This document shows positions 53,001 through 57,374 of a stretch of DNA of 60,000 nucleotides, piece after piece. Each line of letters starts with the position of its first letter. Within the stretch, counting starts at the first letter, position 1. Location: positions 64,001 through 124,000 of the forward strand of contig JAQGDQ010000149.1 of NCBI GenBank assembly GCA_030141605.1, written 5' to 3'. The stretch comes from Tubiluchus corallicola (taxonomy: Eukaryota; Priapulida; Priapulimorpha; Priapulimorphida; Tubiluchidae). Position numbers and translations under genes: made by a program. The notes under the pieces are model-generated. The model saw only the letters and a program-made list of their open reading frames with translations. It did not search any database and was not told the DNA's origin.

Positions 53001-55457
53001 TTTGTCACTTATAATGCAGCATATAGATAGAAAAAATATTGAAAAACTACAAAAAAGGGGAATTTTGCTGATTTTTGTGAAATTTTAAAGTGCCAGTACT
53101 AAATACTGAAACAGGCTCCAGCAAATTTTCTTTTTTATATTATTAGTGAGGATGATGGTTAACACATACATGAAAATCAGAAGTTCTGTAGCCCCACAGT
53201 GGGCGAGTTATGAGCCTTACAACTTAACCTCTCCATGGACTCTTAACAAAGAACCGAATTTGAAAAATCTCGTTCTCTGATACTATTAATAGTATGTCAG
53301 AAAAAGTTAGGATATCAGAAGACAATGTCTGGGTCTATGTACCAGCCAACTTACATCGACCCATCTATAATAGTTTATACAGGAGAAAAAGTTAAAATAA
53401 CCCCCCAAAATAGCGATTTTTTGCCTCTTTTGAGGTCAATTTCTTGATGTGGTCATTTCTCTGCCAATAGTAGCTCGATCAATTTGATATCTTGGTTACA
53501 TGGTTTTGGGGGGTCGCCCTTCATGTTAGAAAAAAATGATATAAATTTGTCACCCCTCATGTGCCACCCCCTGCATGATGCTCTCGCGGACTCGTTCTTA
53601 AATGTTTAGCTTCCAGGAATTCTTGGGTTACGAGGTTAATTGCAGTGGACGGACGGGCAAAGCAAACCATTAGGCTAGCATATTATATGACAAACGTTCC
53701 TGCTTACACGCAAAATGGTACTTAACATGATATGTATATTATAGGACAAAAGTGAACCAATATGATATAAAAGTCATAAAAGCTTATTAGTCACACGAAA
53801 GTGTCTTATTGAAGCATGTGAAGCAAAAATATTGAGTCAGTTATGCAGAGTTATTTGAGTCAATTATCGACAGTTTTTATGTACATTTGAATAGAAGCGG
53901 CCCGTTCCTGGCATTTTTGAGTCAATTAACCGACTGAGTCTATTAAGCGGCACCTACTGTATTGGCAAATTGTACCACAGCAAACCATACCACTAGCAAA
54001 GTGTACCTCCGGCAAACTGTACCACTGGCAAACTGTACACCACTGCAAAGTAACATACAATCTGTAGTTTTTTTAAATATTTTGCACAGTCTGTGACTAA
54101 TCAGTTTTTTTTGCTGTTGCTTTACTTCTTAAAATTGTAGTGTGCCTCTTCTTTCTGCAGTTACACCAGTTGTTCTGCGGCAGTAGTATGGAGGCATGGG
54201 ATGTCAAGACTTTAATGGAGTGTTGCCGGCCAGACCACGGGTATAATCATGACAGCAAGGCAATCAAATATTTATTTGAAATACTCAGCGAATACACACC
54301 AGATGAACAGAGACAGTTCCTGCAGTTCGTGACTGGTTCACCAAGGTTACCTGTTGGAGGTCGGTTAACACGTGTACATTGAAACTATACTTCTTTATTT
54401 ATTATTGGCCTACTAGTACTATATTATTATTATTAACTTGAAACTAGAGTGCTCTTTAAAATTTAAAAAAATTAATTTATTTTTTTACATCAAATTCTGA
54501 TTTTGTTTGAATGTGTTGAATTTATATTTGCATAACACTTTTATTTTTAAACTTGAATAGAAAAAAATTTGCTAAAGTGACTATAGCTTAGGCATGTTTA
54601 TGTTTCTTAAACATAAATCTATGGGGTTCATGTTATATGTACATGTTATACCAGTATGATGAATTTGATGGCATTTTTGCAATCACAATTTTTGTCATTT
54701 GTTGACCAAACATTATGCAATATACTTTGCTATCTATTTATATATTAGTTTTTTAAGACTTTGTCAAGCAGAGAAATCTTGCAGTTAGTCTGTGCTTGCT
54801 TTGATTTGCTCCTGGTTAATTTTGGTTTTTTGAATGGAGAAATGATGAGAGTTGAGATTAGTGCCAGTGTGTGGCAGGGATATGATTGCTACCACAATTA
54901 GTCATTACACTGATAGTGTAATGATAGCTCTGTAAATTTATATGAATAGTGCCGGGCTGAAGTCGAAGTTGTGCATTCTATGAGTGCAGCCAAATTGCCA
55001 AAGTACCTCAAAATCTCTGCTAGCTTTTATAGCAAAAATGATAATTGGCCCATGCATGGGAATGTAGAAGTCATTTAGGCAAGATCCATTTTCTAACATG
55101 CACTCTTCTCAGGGCTTGTCCATGTTAAAGGTTATATGTAATAGTTGCAGAAAATTATGGCTAAAGCAGTAGTAGCTTTAATAGCTGATAGCTCAAAAAT
55201 TGGTAATGATTAAGTTTCTGCTGTGCAGCCTTCCGATGAAACTGTAATTATCCGTTTTAGGTTTCAGAGCTCTCACTCCACAGTTGACAATCGTACGGAA
55301 AGCCGTGGACCCACCTGACTCGCCTGATGACTACCTGCCATCTGTGATGACGTGTGTGAACTACTTGAAGCTTCCTGATTACACCACTGTGGAAATAATG
55401 CGTGAAAAACTGCAACTTGCCGCTGTGGAAGGACAACAATCATTTCATTTGTCATAA
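19944..55457 (+). CDS. TRIP12: TRIP12 HECT-type E3 ubiquitin ligase, complete coding region (37 coding exons, 36 introns)
   Basis: Large nuclear E3 ligase: the C-terminal HECT domain accepts ubiquitin from an E2 on a cysteine and passes it to substrates; in vertebrates these include ubiquitin-fusion-degradation substrates, and the protein limits RNF168 (family knowledge). The spliced frame is 6,366 nt, 2,121 residues, against about 1,992 in human. Order: basic, Ser-rich disordered N-terminus (about 1-445); ARM/HEAT-like repeats (about 475-800); WWE domain (about 845-920) with [13 protein letters not shown]; a second helical/linker region with an acidic run (about 1426-1446); HECT domain from about 1680 to the end. 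The active-site Cys is residue 2088 (codon 55353-55355) in [15 protein letters not shown]; the C-terminus is QSFHLS. The start is chosen because [15 protein letters not shown] aligns with the vertebrate N-terminus. All exon phases agree. Exons are listed separately. Confidence 0.96.
20030..23601 (+). other. TRIP12 intron 1 (3,572 bp)
   Basis: GT-AG intron. About 20,480-22,370 is a decayed LINE (separate entry). The remaining 1.2 kb before exon 2 is AT-rich sequence in which I see no gene. Confidence 0.85.
20480..22370 (+). pseudogene. Degenerate L2/CR1-like non-LTR retrotransposon in TRIP12 intron 1
   Basis: Same strand as TRIP12, broken into short frames. Recognisable in order: endonuclease end [12 protein letters not shown] (about 20,680) followed by [35 protein letters not shown] (about 20,910), the linker typical of L2-like elements; [13 protein letters not shown] (about 21,655), a remnant of the LDLSAAFDT motif; [20 protein letters not shown] (about 21,720); [13 protein letters not shown] (about 21,920), the reverse-transcriptase YADD box with Ala changed to Glu; and [18 protein letters not shown] (about 22,290), the usual C-terminal LHWLP signature. 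Stops and frameshifts make it inactive. Confidence 0.8.
23602..24672 (+). CDS. TRIP12: TRIP12 coding exon 2 (residues 29-385), long disordered basic/Ser-rich exon
   Basis: A single 1,071-nt exon continuing the frame as [13 protein letters not shown]. Composition is Ser, Lys, Arg and Thr rich with no folded domain. It has an AT-hook-like core PRKRGRPRK (75-82, nt 23738-23761), a second KKRGRY (113-118) and a run of SK/ES repeats ([15 protein letters not shown]). It ends in GSCASS, matching human GSCASTS. Phase 2 in, phase 2 out. Confidence 0.93.
24810..24988 (+). CDS. TRIP12: TRIP12 coding exon 3 (residues 386-445)
   Basis: Acceptor TGTAG, donor CAG|GTATTG. Encodes [17 protein letters not shown] through SSQGAA, the tail of the disordered region. 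The SQGAA stretch corresponds to human APQGAAG. GC content is clearly higher than in the flanking introns. The intron before it is only 137 bp. Confidence 0.88.
24989..26809 (+). other. TRIP12 intron 3 (1,821 bp), repeats and unassigned sequence
   Basis: Contains an (AT)n run at 25041-25065, a GC-richer unassigned block at about 25,070-25,560 with short open frames but no recognisable protein, an (ATC)n run at 25862-25896 and the GT satellite at 25900-26316. The rest is AT-rich with no feature seen. Confidence 0.7.
25900..26316 (+). repeat. Imperfect GGTGTGGT-type satellite, one strand almost only G and T
   Basis: About 415 bp built from variants of TGGTG and TGTGGTG, with very few A or C on this strand. 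It stays open in several frames; the long His/Thr/Pro frame on the other strand is a compositional artefact. It sits in TRIP12 intron 3, directly after an (ATC)n run. Confidence 0.9.
26810..26896 (+). CDS. TRIP12: TRIP12 coding exon 4 (residues 446-474)
   Basis: Encodes [20 protein letters not shown] then EDSEMGRLQ, matching the vertebrate [17 protein letters not shown] that leads into the ARM repeats. Acceptor TTATAG, donor AAG|GTGAGC; phase 1 to phase 1. Confidence 0.93.
27017..27703 (+). mobile_element. hAT-like non-autonomous element A, TRIP12 intron 4
   Basis: Starts TAGTGATGGGACTGG and ends CGTCACTA, whose reverse complement is TAGTGACG. It is flanked by imperfect 8-bp sequences CATCTAAG and GGTCTAGG (5 of 8 match, differences mostly transitions). 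Inside are scattered runs resembling GAACCGAGCCGAAC. No transposase is seen. Confidence 0.55.
27740..29301 (+). mobile_element. hAT-like non-autonomous element B with perfect 8-bp target duplication, TRIP12 intron 4
   Basis: The ends share inverted GGGACGAAGCT (left at about 27,742; right as AGCTTCGTCCC at about 29,285). The flanks are ATAGCTCA at 27732-27739 and again at 29302-29309, a perfect 8-bp duplication as expected for hAT. About 1.56 kb including the nested element C. No transposase is seen. Confidence 0.72.
28032..28625 (+). mobile_element. hAT-like MITE C nested in element B
   Basis: 594 bp with terminal inverted repeats CAGTGGCGGCTCGT and ACGAGCCGCCACTG. The flanks are CACCTGAC (28024-28031) and CACCCGAC (28626-28633), matching 7 of 8. 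No coding capacity. Confidence 0.82.
29627..29722 (+). CDS. TRIP12: TRIP12 coding exon 5 (residues 475-506), start of ARM-repeat region
   Basis: Encodes [20 protein letters not shown], almost identical to the vertebrate sequence. Acceptor TTGTAG, donor AA|GTACGT; phase 1 out. Confidence 0.95.
30648..30835 (+). CDS. TRIP12: TRIP12 coding exon 6 (residues 507-569), ARM repeats
   Basis: Encodes [20 protein letters not shown], then [20 protein letters not shown] and a last segment ending [10 protein letters not shown]. Only a few residues differ from human. Donor ATG|GTAAGT, phase 0 out. Confidence 0.96.
31379..31474 (+). CDS. TRIP12: TRIP12 coding exon 7 (residues 570-601), followed by a GC donor
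   Basis: Encodes [20 protein letters not shown] through VPCFLEK. The frame requires the exon to end at AAG 31474, where the intron begins GCAAGT, a GC-AG intron with an otherwise ideal donor consensus. Exon 8 resumes exactly at LQVIQC. Confidence 0.95.
31475..31480 (+). promoter_or_regulatory. TRIP12: Non-canonical GC splice donor of TRIP12 intron 7
   Basis: Sequence AAG|GCAAGT. Flanking exons join as FLEK-LQVIQC only if the intron starts with GC; every other donor position matches the consensus, the usual pattern for GC-AG introns spliced by the major spliceosome. Confidence 0.92.
31855..31947 (+). CDS. TRIP12: TRIP12 coding exon 8 (residues 602-632)
   Basis: Encodes [20 protein letters not shown] then [11 protein letters not shown]. 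Polypyrimidine tract and TTGTAG acceptor; donor GCA|GTGAGA; phase 0. Confidence 0.96.
32377..32538 (+). CDS. TRIP12: TRIP12 coding exon 9 (residues 633-686)
   Basis: Encodes [20 protein letters not shown], a middle part with [13 protein letters not shown], and ends RLTHQ, the conserved ARM-repeat segment. Acceptor CCTAG, donor CAG|GTTGCG; phase 0. Confidence 0.95.
33031..33192 (+). CDS. TRIP12: TRIP12 coding exon 10 (residues 687-740)
   Basis: Encodes [20 protein letters not shown] and ends LKNIQQL. The middle (about 715-732, Gly/Ser/Asp rich) differs from vertebrates in length and sequence. Donor TTG|GTATGT; phase 0. Confidence 0.94.
33193..35046 (+). other. TRIP12 intron 10 (1,854 bp)
   Basis: GT-AG intron with a short (GAT)n run near 33,729. 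I recognise no gene or transposon inside it; short frames here lack any motif. Confidence 0.7.
35047..35158 (+). CDS. TRIP12: TRIP12 coding exon 11 (residues 741-777)
   Basis: Encodes [20 protein letters not shown] then [17 protein letters not shown]. Two overlapping GTAC donors are possible; ending at 35158 restores the conserved Q-N-V-A junction with exon 12. Phase 1 out. Confidence 0.93.
35507..35571 (+). CDS. TRIP12: TRIP12 coding exon 12 (residues 778-799)
   Basis: Short exon encoding [20 protein letters not shown] and a final Glu, end of the ARM-like block. Acceptor ATTAG, donor GAG|GTATTT; phase 0 out. Confidence 0.92.
35827..36033 (+). CDS. TRIP12: TRIP12 coding exon 13 (residues 800-868), start of WWE domain
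   Basis: Encodes [20 protein letters not shown], then the WWE core [19 protein letters not shown] at about 847-865. WWE domains bind poly-ADP-ribose-type ligands (family knowledge). Phase 0 at both ends. Confidence 0.96.
36475..36628 (+). CDS. TRIP12: TRIP12 coding exon 14 (residues 869-919), end of WWE domain
   Basis: Encodes [20 protein letters not shown] then [20 protein letters not shown], the second half of the WWE fold with the conserved YTIDF and [11 protein letters not shown]. Donor CTG|GTAAGT, phase 1 out. Confidence 0.95.
36828..36949 (+). CDS. TRIP12: TRIP12 coding exon 15 (residues 920-960)
   Basis: Variable stretch, then [17 protein letters not shown], matching human [16 protein letters not shown]. 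Acceptor TTGCAG, donor TCA|GTAAGT; phase 0 out. Confidence 0.94.
37184..37409 (+). CDS. TRIP12: TRIP12 coding exon 16 (residues 961-1035)
   Basis: Encodes [20 protein letters not shown], continues with [20 protein letters not shown] and ends VYGVYFRRE. One of the most conserved helical-repeat blocks. Donor AAG|GTAAAC, phase 1 out. Confidence 0.96.
37824..38010 (+). CDS. TRIP12: TRIP12 coding exon 17 (residues 1036-1097)
   Basis: Encodes [18 protein letters not shown], then a Ser/Gly/Lys-rich linker ending SSNSQ. Only the first ten residues align well with vertebrates. Donor TTG|TAAGT is not used; the frame needs TT|GTAAGT at 38010. Phase 2 out. Confidence 0.88.
38131..38297 (+). CDS. TRIP12: TRIP12 coding exon 18 (residues 1098-1153)
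   Basis: Encodes [20 protein letters not shown], matching human [15 protein letters not shown], a candidate basic nuclear-targeting stretch, then a Ser-rich linker. Donor CAG|GTACGT, phase 1 out. Confidence 0.92.
38544..38671 (+). CDS. TRIP12: TRIP12 coding exon 19 (residues 1154-1196)
   Basis: Encodes [20 protein letters not shown], matching human SSFLASLNPKTWGRLS. The rest is variable linker. Acceptor TCTAG, donor CAG|GTGCAA; phase 0 out. Confidence 0.9.
38870..38948 (+). CDS. TRIP12: TRIP12 coding exon 20 (residues 1197-1222)
   Basis: Encodes [20 protein letters not shown] then VWIKNQ, aligning with human NNREKIKGWIKEQA. Donor AAG|GTGAGA; phase 1 out. Confidence 0.92.
38949..40100 (+). 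other. TRIP12 intron 20 (1,152 bp)
   Basis: GT-AG intron between [12 protein letters not shown] and [11 protein letters not shown]-rich; no further feature seen. Confidence 0.75.
40101..40207 (+). CDS. TRIP12: TRIP12 coding exon 21 (residues 1223-1258)
   Basis: Encodes [20 protein letters not shown] then [16 protein letters not shown], aligning with human NPALNVLQRLCAATEQL. Acceptor TTTCAG, donor GAG|GTATCA; phase 0 out. Confidence 0.9.
40356..40535 (+). CDS. TRIP12: TRIP12 coding exon 22 (residues 1259-1318)
   Basis: Encodes [20 protein letters not shown], then [20 protein letters not shown] and ends FLHVFLNCP. Conserved SDVS.FE..HSG and FLHVF motifs. Phase 0 at both ends. Confidence 0.93.
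40671..40859 (+). CDS. TRIP12: TRIP12 coding exon 23 (residues 1319-1381)
   Basis: Contains [20 protein letters not shown] and ends [11 protein letters not shown], both strongly conserved. Acceptor TTTTCAG, donor AAG|GTATTT; phase 0. Confidence 0.95.
41230..41424 (+). CDS. TRIP12: TRIP12 coding exon 24 (residues 1382-1446), acidic run
   Basis: Encodes [20 protein letters not shown], then [20 protein letters not shown], followed by an Asp/Glu-rich run (about 1426-1446) also present in the vertebrate protein. Donor ATG|GTTTGT; phase 0. Confidence 0.96.
41573..41772 (+). CDS. TRIP12: TRIP12 coding exon 25 (residues 1447-1512)
   Basis: Encodes [20 protein letters not shown] then [17 protein letters not shown] and ends WVQTHTI, close to human. 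Donor TG|GTAAAT splits the Trp codon; phase 2 out. Confidence 0.95.
41929..42098 (+). CDS. TRIP12: TRIP12 coding exon 26 (residues 1513-1569)
   Basis: Starts [20 protein letters not shown], then a Ser/Thr/Lys-rich linker ending [10 protein letters not shown], aligning with human KHDELWHDG. Acceptor CCTAG, donor TGG|GTATGT; phase 1 out. Confidence 0.91.
42099..44881 (+). other. TRIP12 intron 26 (2,783 bp)
   Basis: GT-AG intron. Holds a short CpG-containing block at about 42,262-42,370 that differs from its AT-rich surroundings, and a foldback element at 44,193-44,513. No gene is seen on either strand. Confidence 0.75.
44193..44513. repeat. Foldback (long inverted-repeat) element in TRIP12 intron 26
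   Basis: The left arm, about 44,193-44,326, pairs with the right arm, about 44,373-44,513, around a 46-bp loop. The innermost pairing is AGGCAATTGA against TCAATTGCCT; next out come TTTGTTAAAGCTGA and GCAGATTTGAA with near-perfect complements, then GAAGTGGTTCA with TGAACCACTTC. Arms look about 80-85% complementary by eye. Non-coding; likely a MITE or foldback transposon. Confidence 0.8.
44882..45033 (+). CDS. TRIP12: TRIP12 coding exon 27 (residues 1570-1620)
   Basis: Encodes [20 protein letters not shown], then [20 protein letters not shown] and ends WGTLYN, aligning with human [22 protein letters not shown]. Donor AAT|GTAAGT; phase 0 out. Confidence 0.93.
45034..46386 (+). other. TRIP12 intron 27 (1,353 bp)
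   Basis: GT-AG intron separating RYWGTLYN from LSMYKP. AT-rich with no recognisable gene or element. Confidence 0.75.
46387..46529 (+). CDS. TRIP12: TRIP12 coding exon 28 (residues 1621-1667)
   Basis: Contains [20 protein letters not shown], nearly identical to human, then [12 protein letters not shown]. Donor ATG|GTAAGA, phase 2 out. Confidence 0.95.
46686..46839 (+). CDS. TRIP12: TRIP12 coding exon 29 (residues 1668-1719), approach to HECT domain
   Basis: Encodes [20 protein letters not shown] then [15 protein letters not shown] and ends LERRK. Conserved entry into the HECT N-lobe. Donor AAG|GTAATA; phase 0 out. Confidence 0.95.
47282..47380 (+). CDS. TRIP12: TRIP12 coding exon 30 (residues 1720-1752)
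   Basis: Encodes [20 protein letters not shown] then [18 protein letters not shown]-lobe start. Donor GAG|GTTTGT; phase 0. Confidence 0.95.
47668..47782 (+). CDS. TRIP12: TRIP12 coding exon 31 (residues 1753-1790), HECT N-lobe
   Basis: Encodes [20 protein letters not shown], the family signature [10 protein letters not shown], then [10 protein letters not shown]. Donor AAG|GTCAGT; phase 1 out. Confidence 0.96.
47886..48040 (+). CDS. TRIP12: TRIP12 coding exon 32 (residues 1791-1842), HECT N-lobe
   Basis: Ends with [18 protein letters not shown], matching human KFRFLGKLMAKAIMDFRL. The earlier part ([16 protein letters not shown]) matches the LFALPF region. Phase 0 out. Confidence 0.95.
48421..48585 (+). 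CDS. TRIP12: TRIP12 coding exon 33 (residues 1843-1897), HECT N-lobe
   Basis: Encodes [20 protein letters not shown] through [16 protein letters not shown]. Acceptor TTTTGCAG, donor CAT|GTATGT; phase 0. Confidence 0.95.
49297..49461 (+). CDS. TRIP12: TRIP12 coding exon 34 (residues 1898-1952), HECT E2-binding region
   Basis: Encodes [20 protein letters not shown], then [20 protein letters not shown], identical over much of its length to human. Donor AAG|GTAAAT; phase 0. Confidence 0.96.
49662..49775 (+). CDS. TRIP12: TRIP12 coding exon 35 (residues 1953-1990)
   Basis: Encodes [20 protein letters not shown] then [18 protein letters not shown]. Donor GAG|GTACAC opens the longest late intron (4,385 bp), which holds a transposon. 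Confidence 0.95.
50105..50283 (+). repeat. Degenerate 16-bp minisatellite, left half
   Basis: About eleven diverged units close to GCAAACTGTACCACTG, with motifs such as GGCAAAGTGACTGG and GCGAACTATACTACTA. The array is cut by the element starting at 50,284 and resumes at 53,962. Confidence 0.75.
50284..53959. mobile_element. Tigger/pogo-like DNA transposon (about 3.7 kb) with TA target duplication
   Basis: The left end CAGTAGGCGCCG and the right end CGGCACCTACTG form terminal inverted repeats flanked by TA (50282-50283 and 53960-53961). Sequences just inside resemble pogo/Tigger ends (ATTAACCGCTGGATCTATTAA on the left, TTAATTGACTC-type on the right strand). No transposase could be read: the longest frame, 51438-51815 (125 codons), shows no DDE or helix-turn-helix motif I recognise. 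Most of the interior is a second, nested inverted-repeat unit. Confidence 0.68.
50838..53600. mobile_element. Nested inverted-repeat unit inside the Tigger-like element
   Basis: The left boundary TTAAGAACGCTTCCGCGAGA and the right boundary TCTCGCGGACTCGTTCTTA are imperfect inverted repeats of about 30 bp, extending to CATGCA. The 2.7 kb between them is non-coding, with C- or G-rich patches (CCCCCC near 51,163 and 53,402). Superfamily not recognised. Confidence 0.5.
53962..54058 (+). repeat. 16-bp minisatellite, right half
   Basis: About six units of GCAAACTGTACCACTG with few changes, better preserved than the left half. It continues the array interrupted at 50,283. Confidence 0.85.
54161..54359 (+). 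CDS. TRIP12: TRIP12 coding exon 36 (residues 1991-2056), HECT C-lobe
   Basis: Encodes [20 protein letters not shown], then [20 protein letters not shown] and ends [12 protein letters not shown], the conserved C-lobe hinge. The donor GTCGGT is a weak match to consensus, but the phase and the GGF junction confirm it. Confidence 0.95.
55261..55457 (+). CDS. TRIP12: TRIP12 terminal coding exon 37 (residues 2057-2121), HECT catalytic cysteine
   Basis: Encodes [20 protein letters not shown], then [20 protein letters not shown], ending QSFHLS and TAA at 55455. The thioester-forming Cys is residue 2088. Acceptor TTTTAG. Confidence 0.97.
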
Positions 55458-56061
55458 TTTTAGTTTATCGTGGATCAACATAAAAAAGGTGTTGCCAAGA
55501 GTATTTTTAGTCATAGCGAGTTGTTTTGACACCTAATGCCACAGTTACTATACACTATGAGGTGTGAAGATTACGTTTTTTGACCGAGTTTGAATTGCAA
55601 ACAAATATTTTACTTAGAACGTCAGGAAAGTGTTTGGAAAACATGTTGTGAATTTTGTTGTATCATTTAGTTGAGCAGTTATATTTTTGTTGTTGAAATC
55701 AGAATAGTTGCATCAATCTTAATAATTGTAAATTTGCTGAATGCAATTTCTTTTGAGATCACAAATGTGATCTGTGCAGCAAAAGATTTATTTTGTTTTG
55801 TTGTAGCCGATGATCATTGTGATGATTGTTGTTAAACACCTATAGCTACAACTGCAATGAGGTTTGTACAATTTTTGTAAAGAAGCATGAGAAACATTGG
55901 AAACTCTTCTAATATTTGGCATATTTTATATGTGCATTTAATGATGAGGCAGTCACTGGAGTCACTAGTTTAACCAAACTTAGTCATTAGACTTAAAGGA
56001 ACTGAATTCATATTCTGACATGAATTACAGATTCAACTCCTTATTGCTGTCTCTGTAATGT

Positions 56062-56067
56062 ATTAAA
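56062..56067 (+). terminator. Candidate TRIP12 poly(A) signal ATTAAA
   Basis: ATTAAA about 600 bases after the TRIP12 stop. I saw no AATAAA on this strand between 55,458 and 57,000, so this common variant is the best candidate; weak evidence. Confidence 0.3.
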
Positions 56068-57006
56068 GAGATGCCTCTGTGGTAAGCATTACAGAAGAAA
56101 GTTGTTTTGTGATGTAATACTAGCTATTGAGGAAGCAAGCAATGTACTGCACTGTAAATAATGCCCATCTTGTATGTTCAGCACGTTAATATCCAATTAC
56201 AATCTACTACTATTATCGTAAGCCATTATAAAAATGTTTAAACACTGTGTGGCCTGTATGGCAGTTGTATATCAACAATTTTATTGGGTCCAAGAACCAG
56301 AGTATAATAGTTGTTGTTATTTGATTATTTAAGTCAATTTGTTGCAATAAGTTTGTGGATGGTCTGAATAACAGCGACTGTGCCAGAAATCGTAGAATAA
56401 GTTTTGTGTGTTGCCGTTAGAATTTAGAAAATTTGATTCCCGGGAAAAGTGATTACTTCGTAGGTGTCATTTCTATTACTGATGTCTTATATTTTATGTA
56501 AGTTACCGTCTGCAGCCCTGCAGCGTGGGTCAGATTTTTGAGTGCTGTATGCATTCATTGAGATATAATAATGCCAATCAGTATGCAGAATTTTTATAAC
56601 CAGAAATTATTTTGCAAAAATTGTAGTTTTATGCCGGTAAGTATATGATGCTTATAAGACTTAATGAGTATAATTAAGTTAATTAGACATTTAGTTATTA
56701 ATTTGTGTAATTATGTTAATTGTTTCAATTAGCAATTATTGTGAGTTGCATGTATTAACTACGGTCGCCTTGCTTTGTGTTTAATAATATTCAATATACA
56801 TTTGTTCACCCTATTATAGCATTTTCAGTTATTGAATAACAAATGCTTTCACACTAAACGTTTTTCTGTAGTTATTTCTTTTGTTAAAAGTTTTAGGCAT
56901 TGTGTGCGAATGTAGTAATACGTTCGTGTTACATTGCTGGGCAGCATACAAAAAAAAGTTTGAATAATCACTGAGAAAGGTACATGCTCCAGTTTGACAC
57001 ATCACG

Positions 57007-57012
57007 TTTATT
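57007..57012 (-). terminator. Candidate EIF4E2 poly(A) signal AATAAA
   Basis: The plus strand reads TTTATT, AATAAA on the minus strand, about 320 bases downstream of the EIF4E2 stop. It is the first canonical signal I see in that 3'UTR. The cleavage site is not determined. Confidence 0.5.
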
Positions 57013-57331
57013 ATAAAATGGGTAACCATTCATTTTTTATAAAACTCAAGCTGTAGAACATTCAACAATGTAGTGTGTTCAAAATAAGCCAAACTTTATA
57101 CAGTGAGTTTAGAGTTTGAAAGTTATCACCTCATGAAGAAAAACTGTTGAGAACCTTGGTGGTAAAACTGCCAGTCAAGTCAATGTCATTTTCCCTTCAC
57201 ATATGGCACATGGCATTTGGTCAAGAGTAGGAACACATCTCAACACAAAAGCACAGTTTATAATGACACACAACAATTTCATAGTCCTCTTGTTTGCTGT
57301 GGTTACTTTTAAGGAAGTGCTTGCACATGGG

Positions 57332-57374
57332 CTACCGAACGAAAACATCAGTATTACGAAAACTAGAGTTATCC
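57332..57374 (-). CDS. EIF4E2: EIF4E2 terminal coding exon
   Basis: Acceptor TTTGTTTTAG; completes the Lys codon, then DNSSFRNTDVFVR and TAG (57332-57334). The preceding intron is only 146 bp. The KDNSSFRNT ending resembles a known 4EHP C-terminus, recalled from memory. Confidence 0.88.

Larger units (their letters stand above)
49776..54160 (+). other. TRIP12 intron 35 (4,385 bp)
   Basis: Splits the HECT C-lobe between FYPEE and LHQLF. Most of it is a Tigger/pogo-like insertion at 50,284-53,959 that interrupts a 16-bp minisatellite. No other gene is seen. Confidence 0.85.
55458..57331. other. 3'UTRs and spacer between convergent TRIP12 and EIF4E2
   Basis: 1.9 kb of AT-rich DNA between the two stop codons. 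It probably consists of the two facing 3'UTRs; no other gene is seen. Confidence 0.7.
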
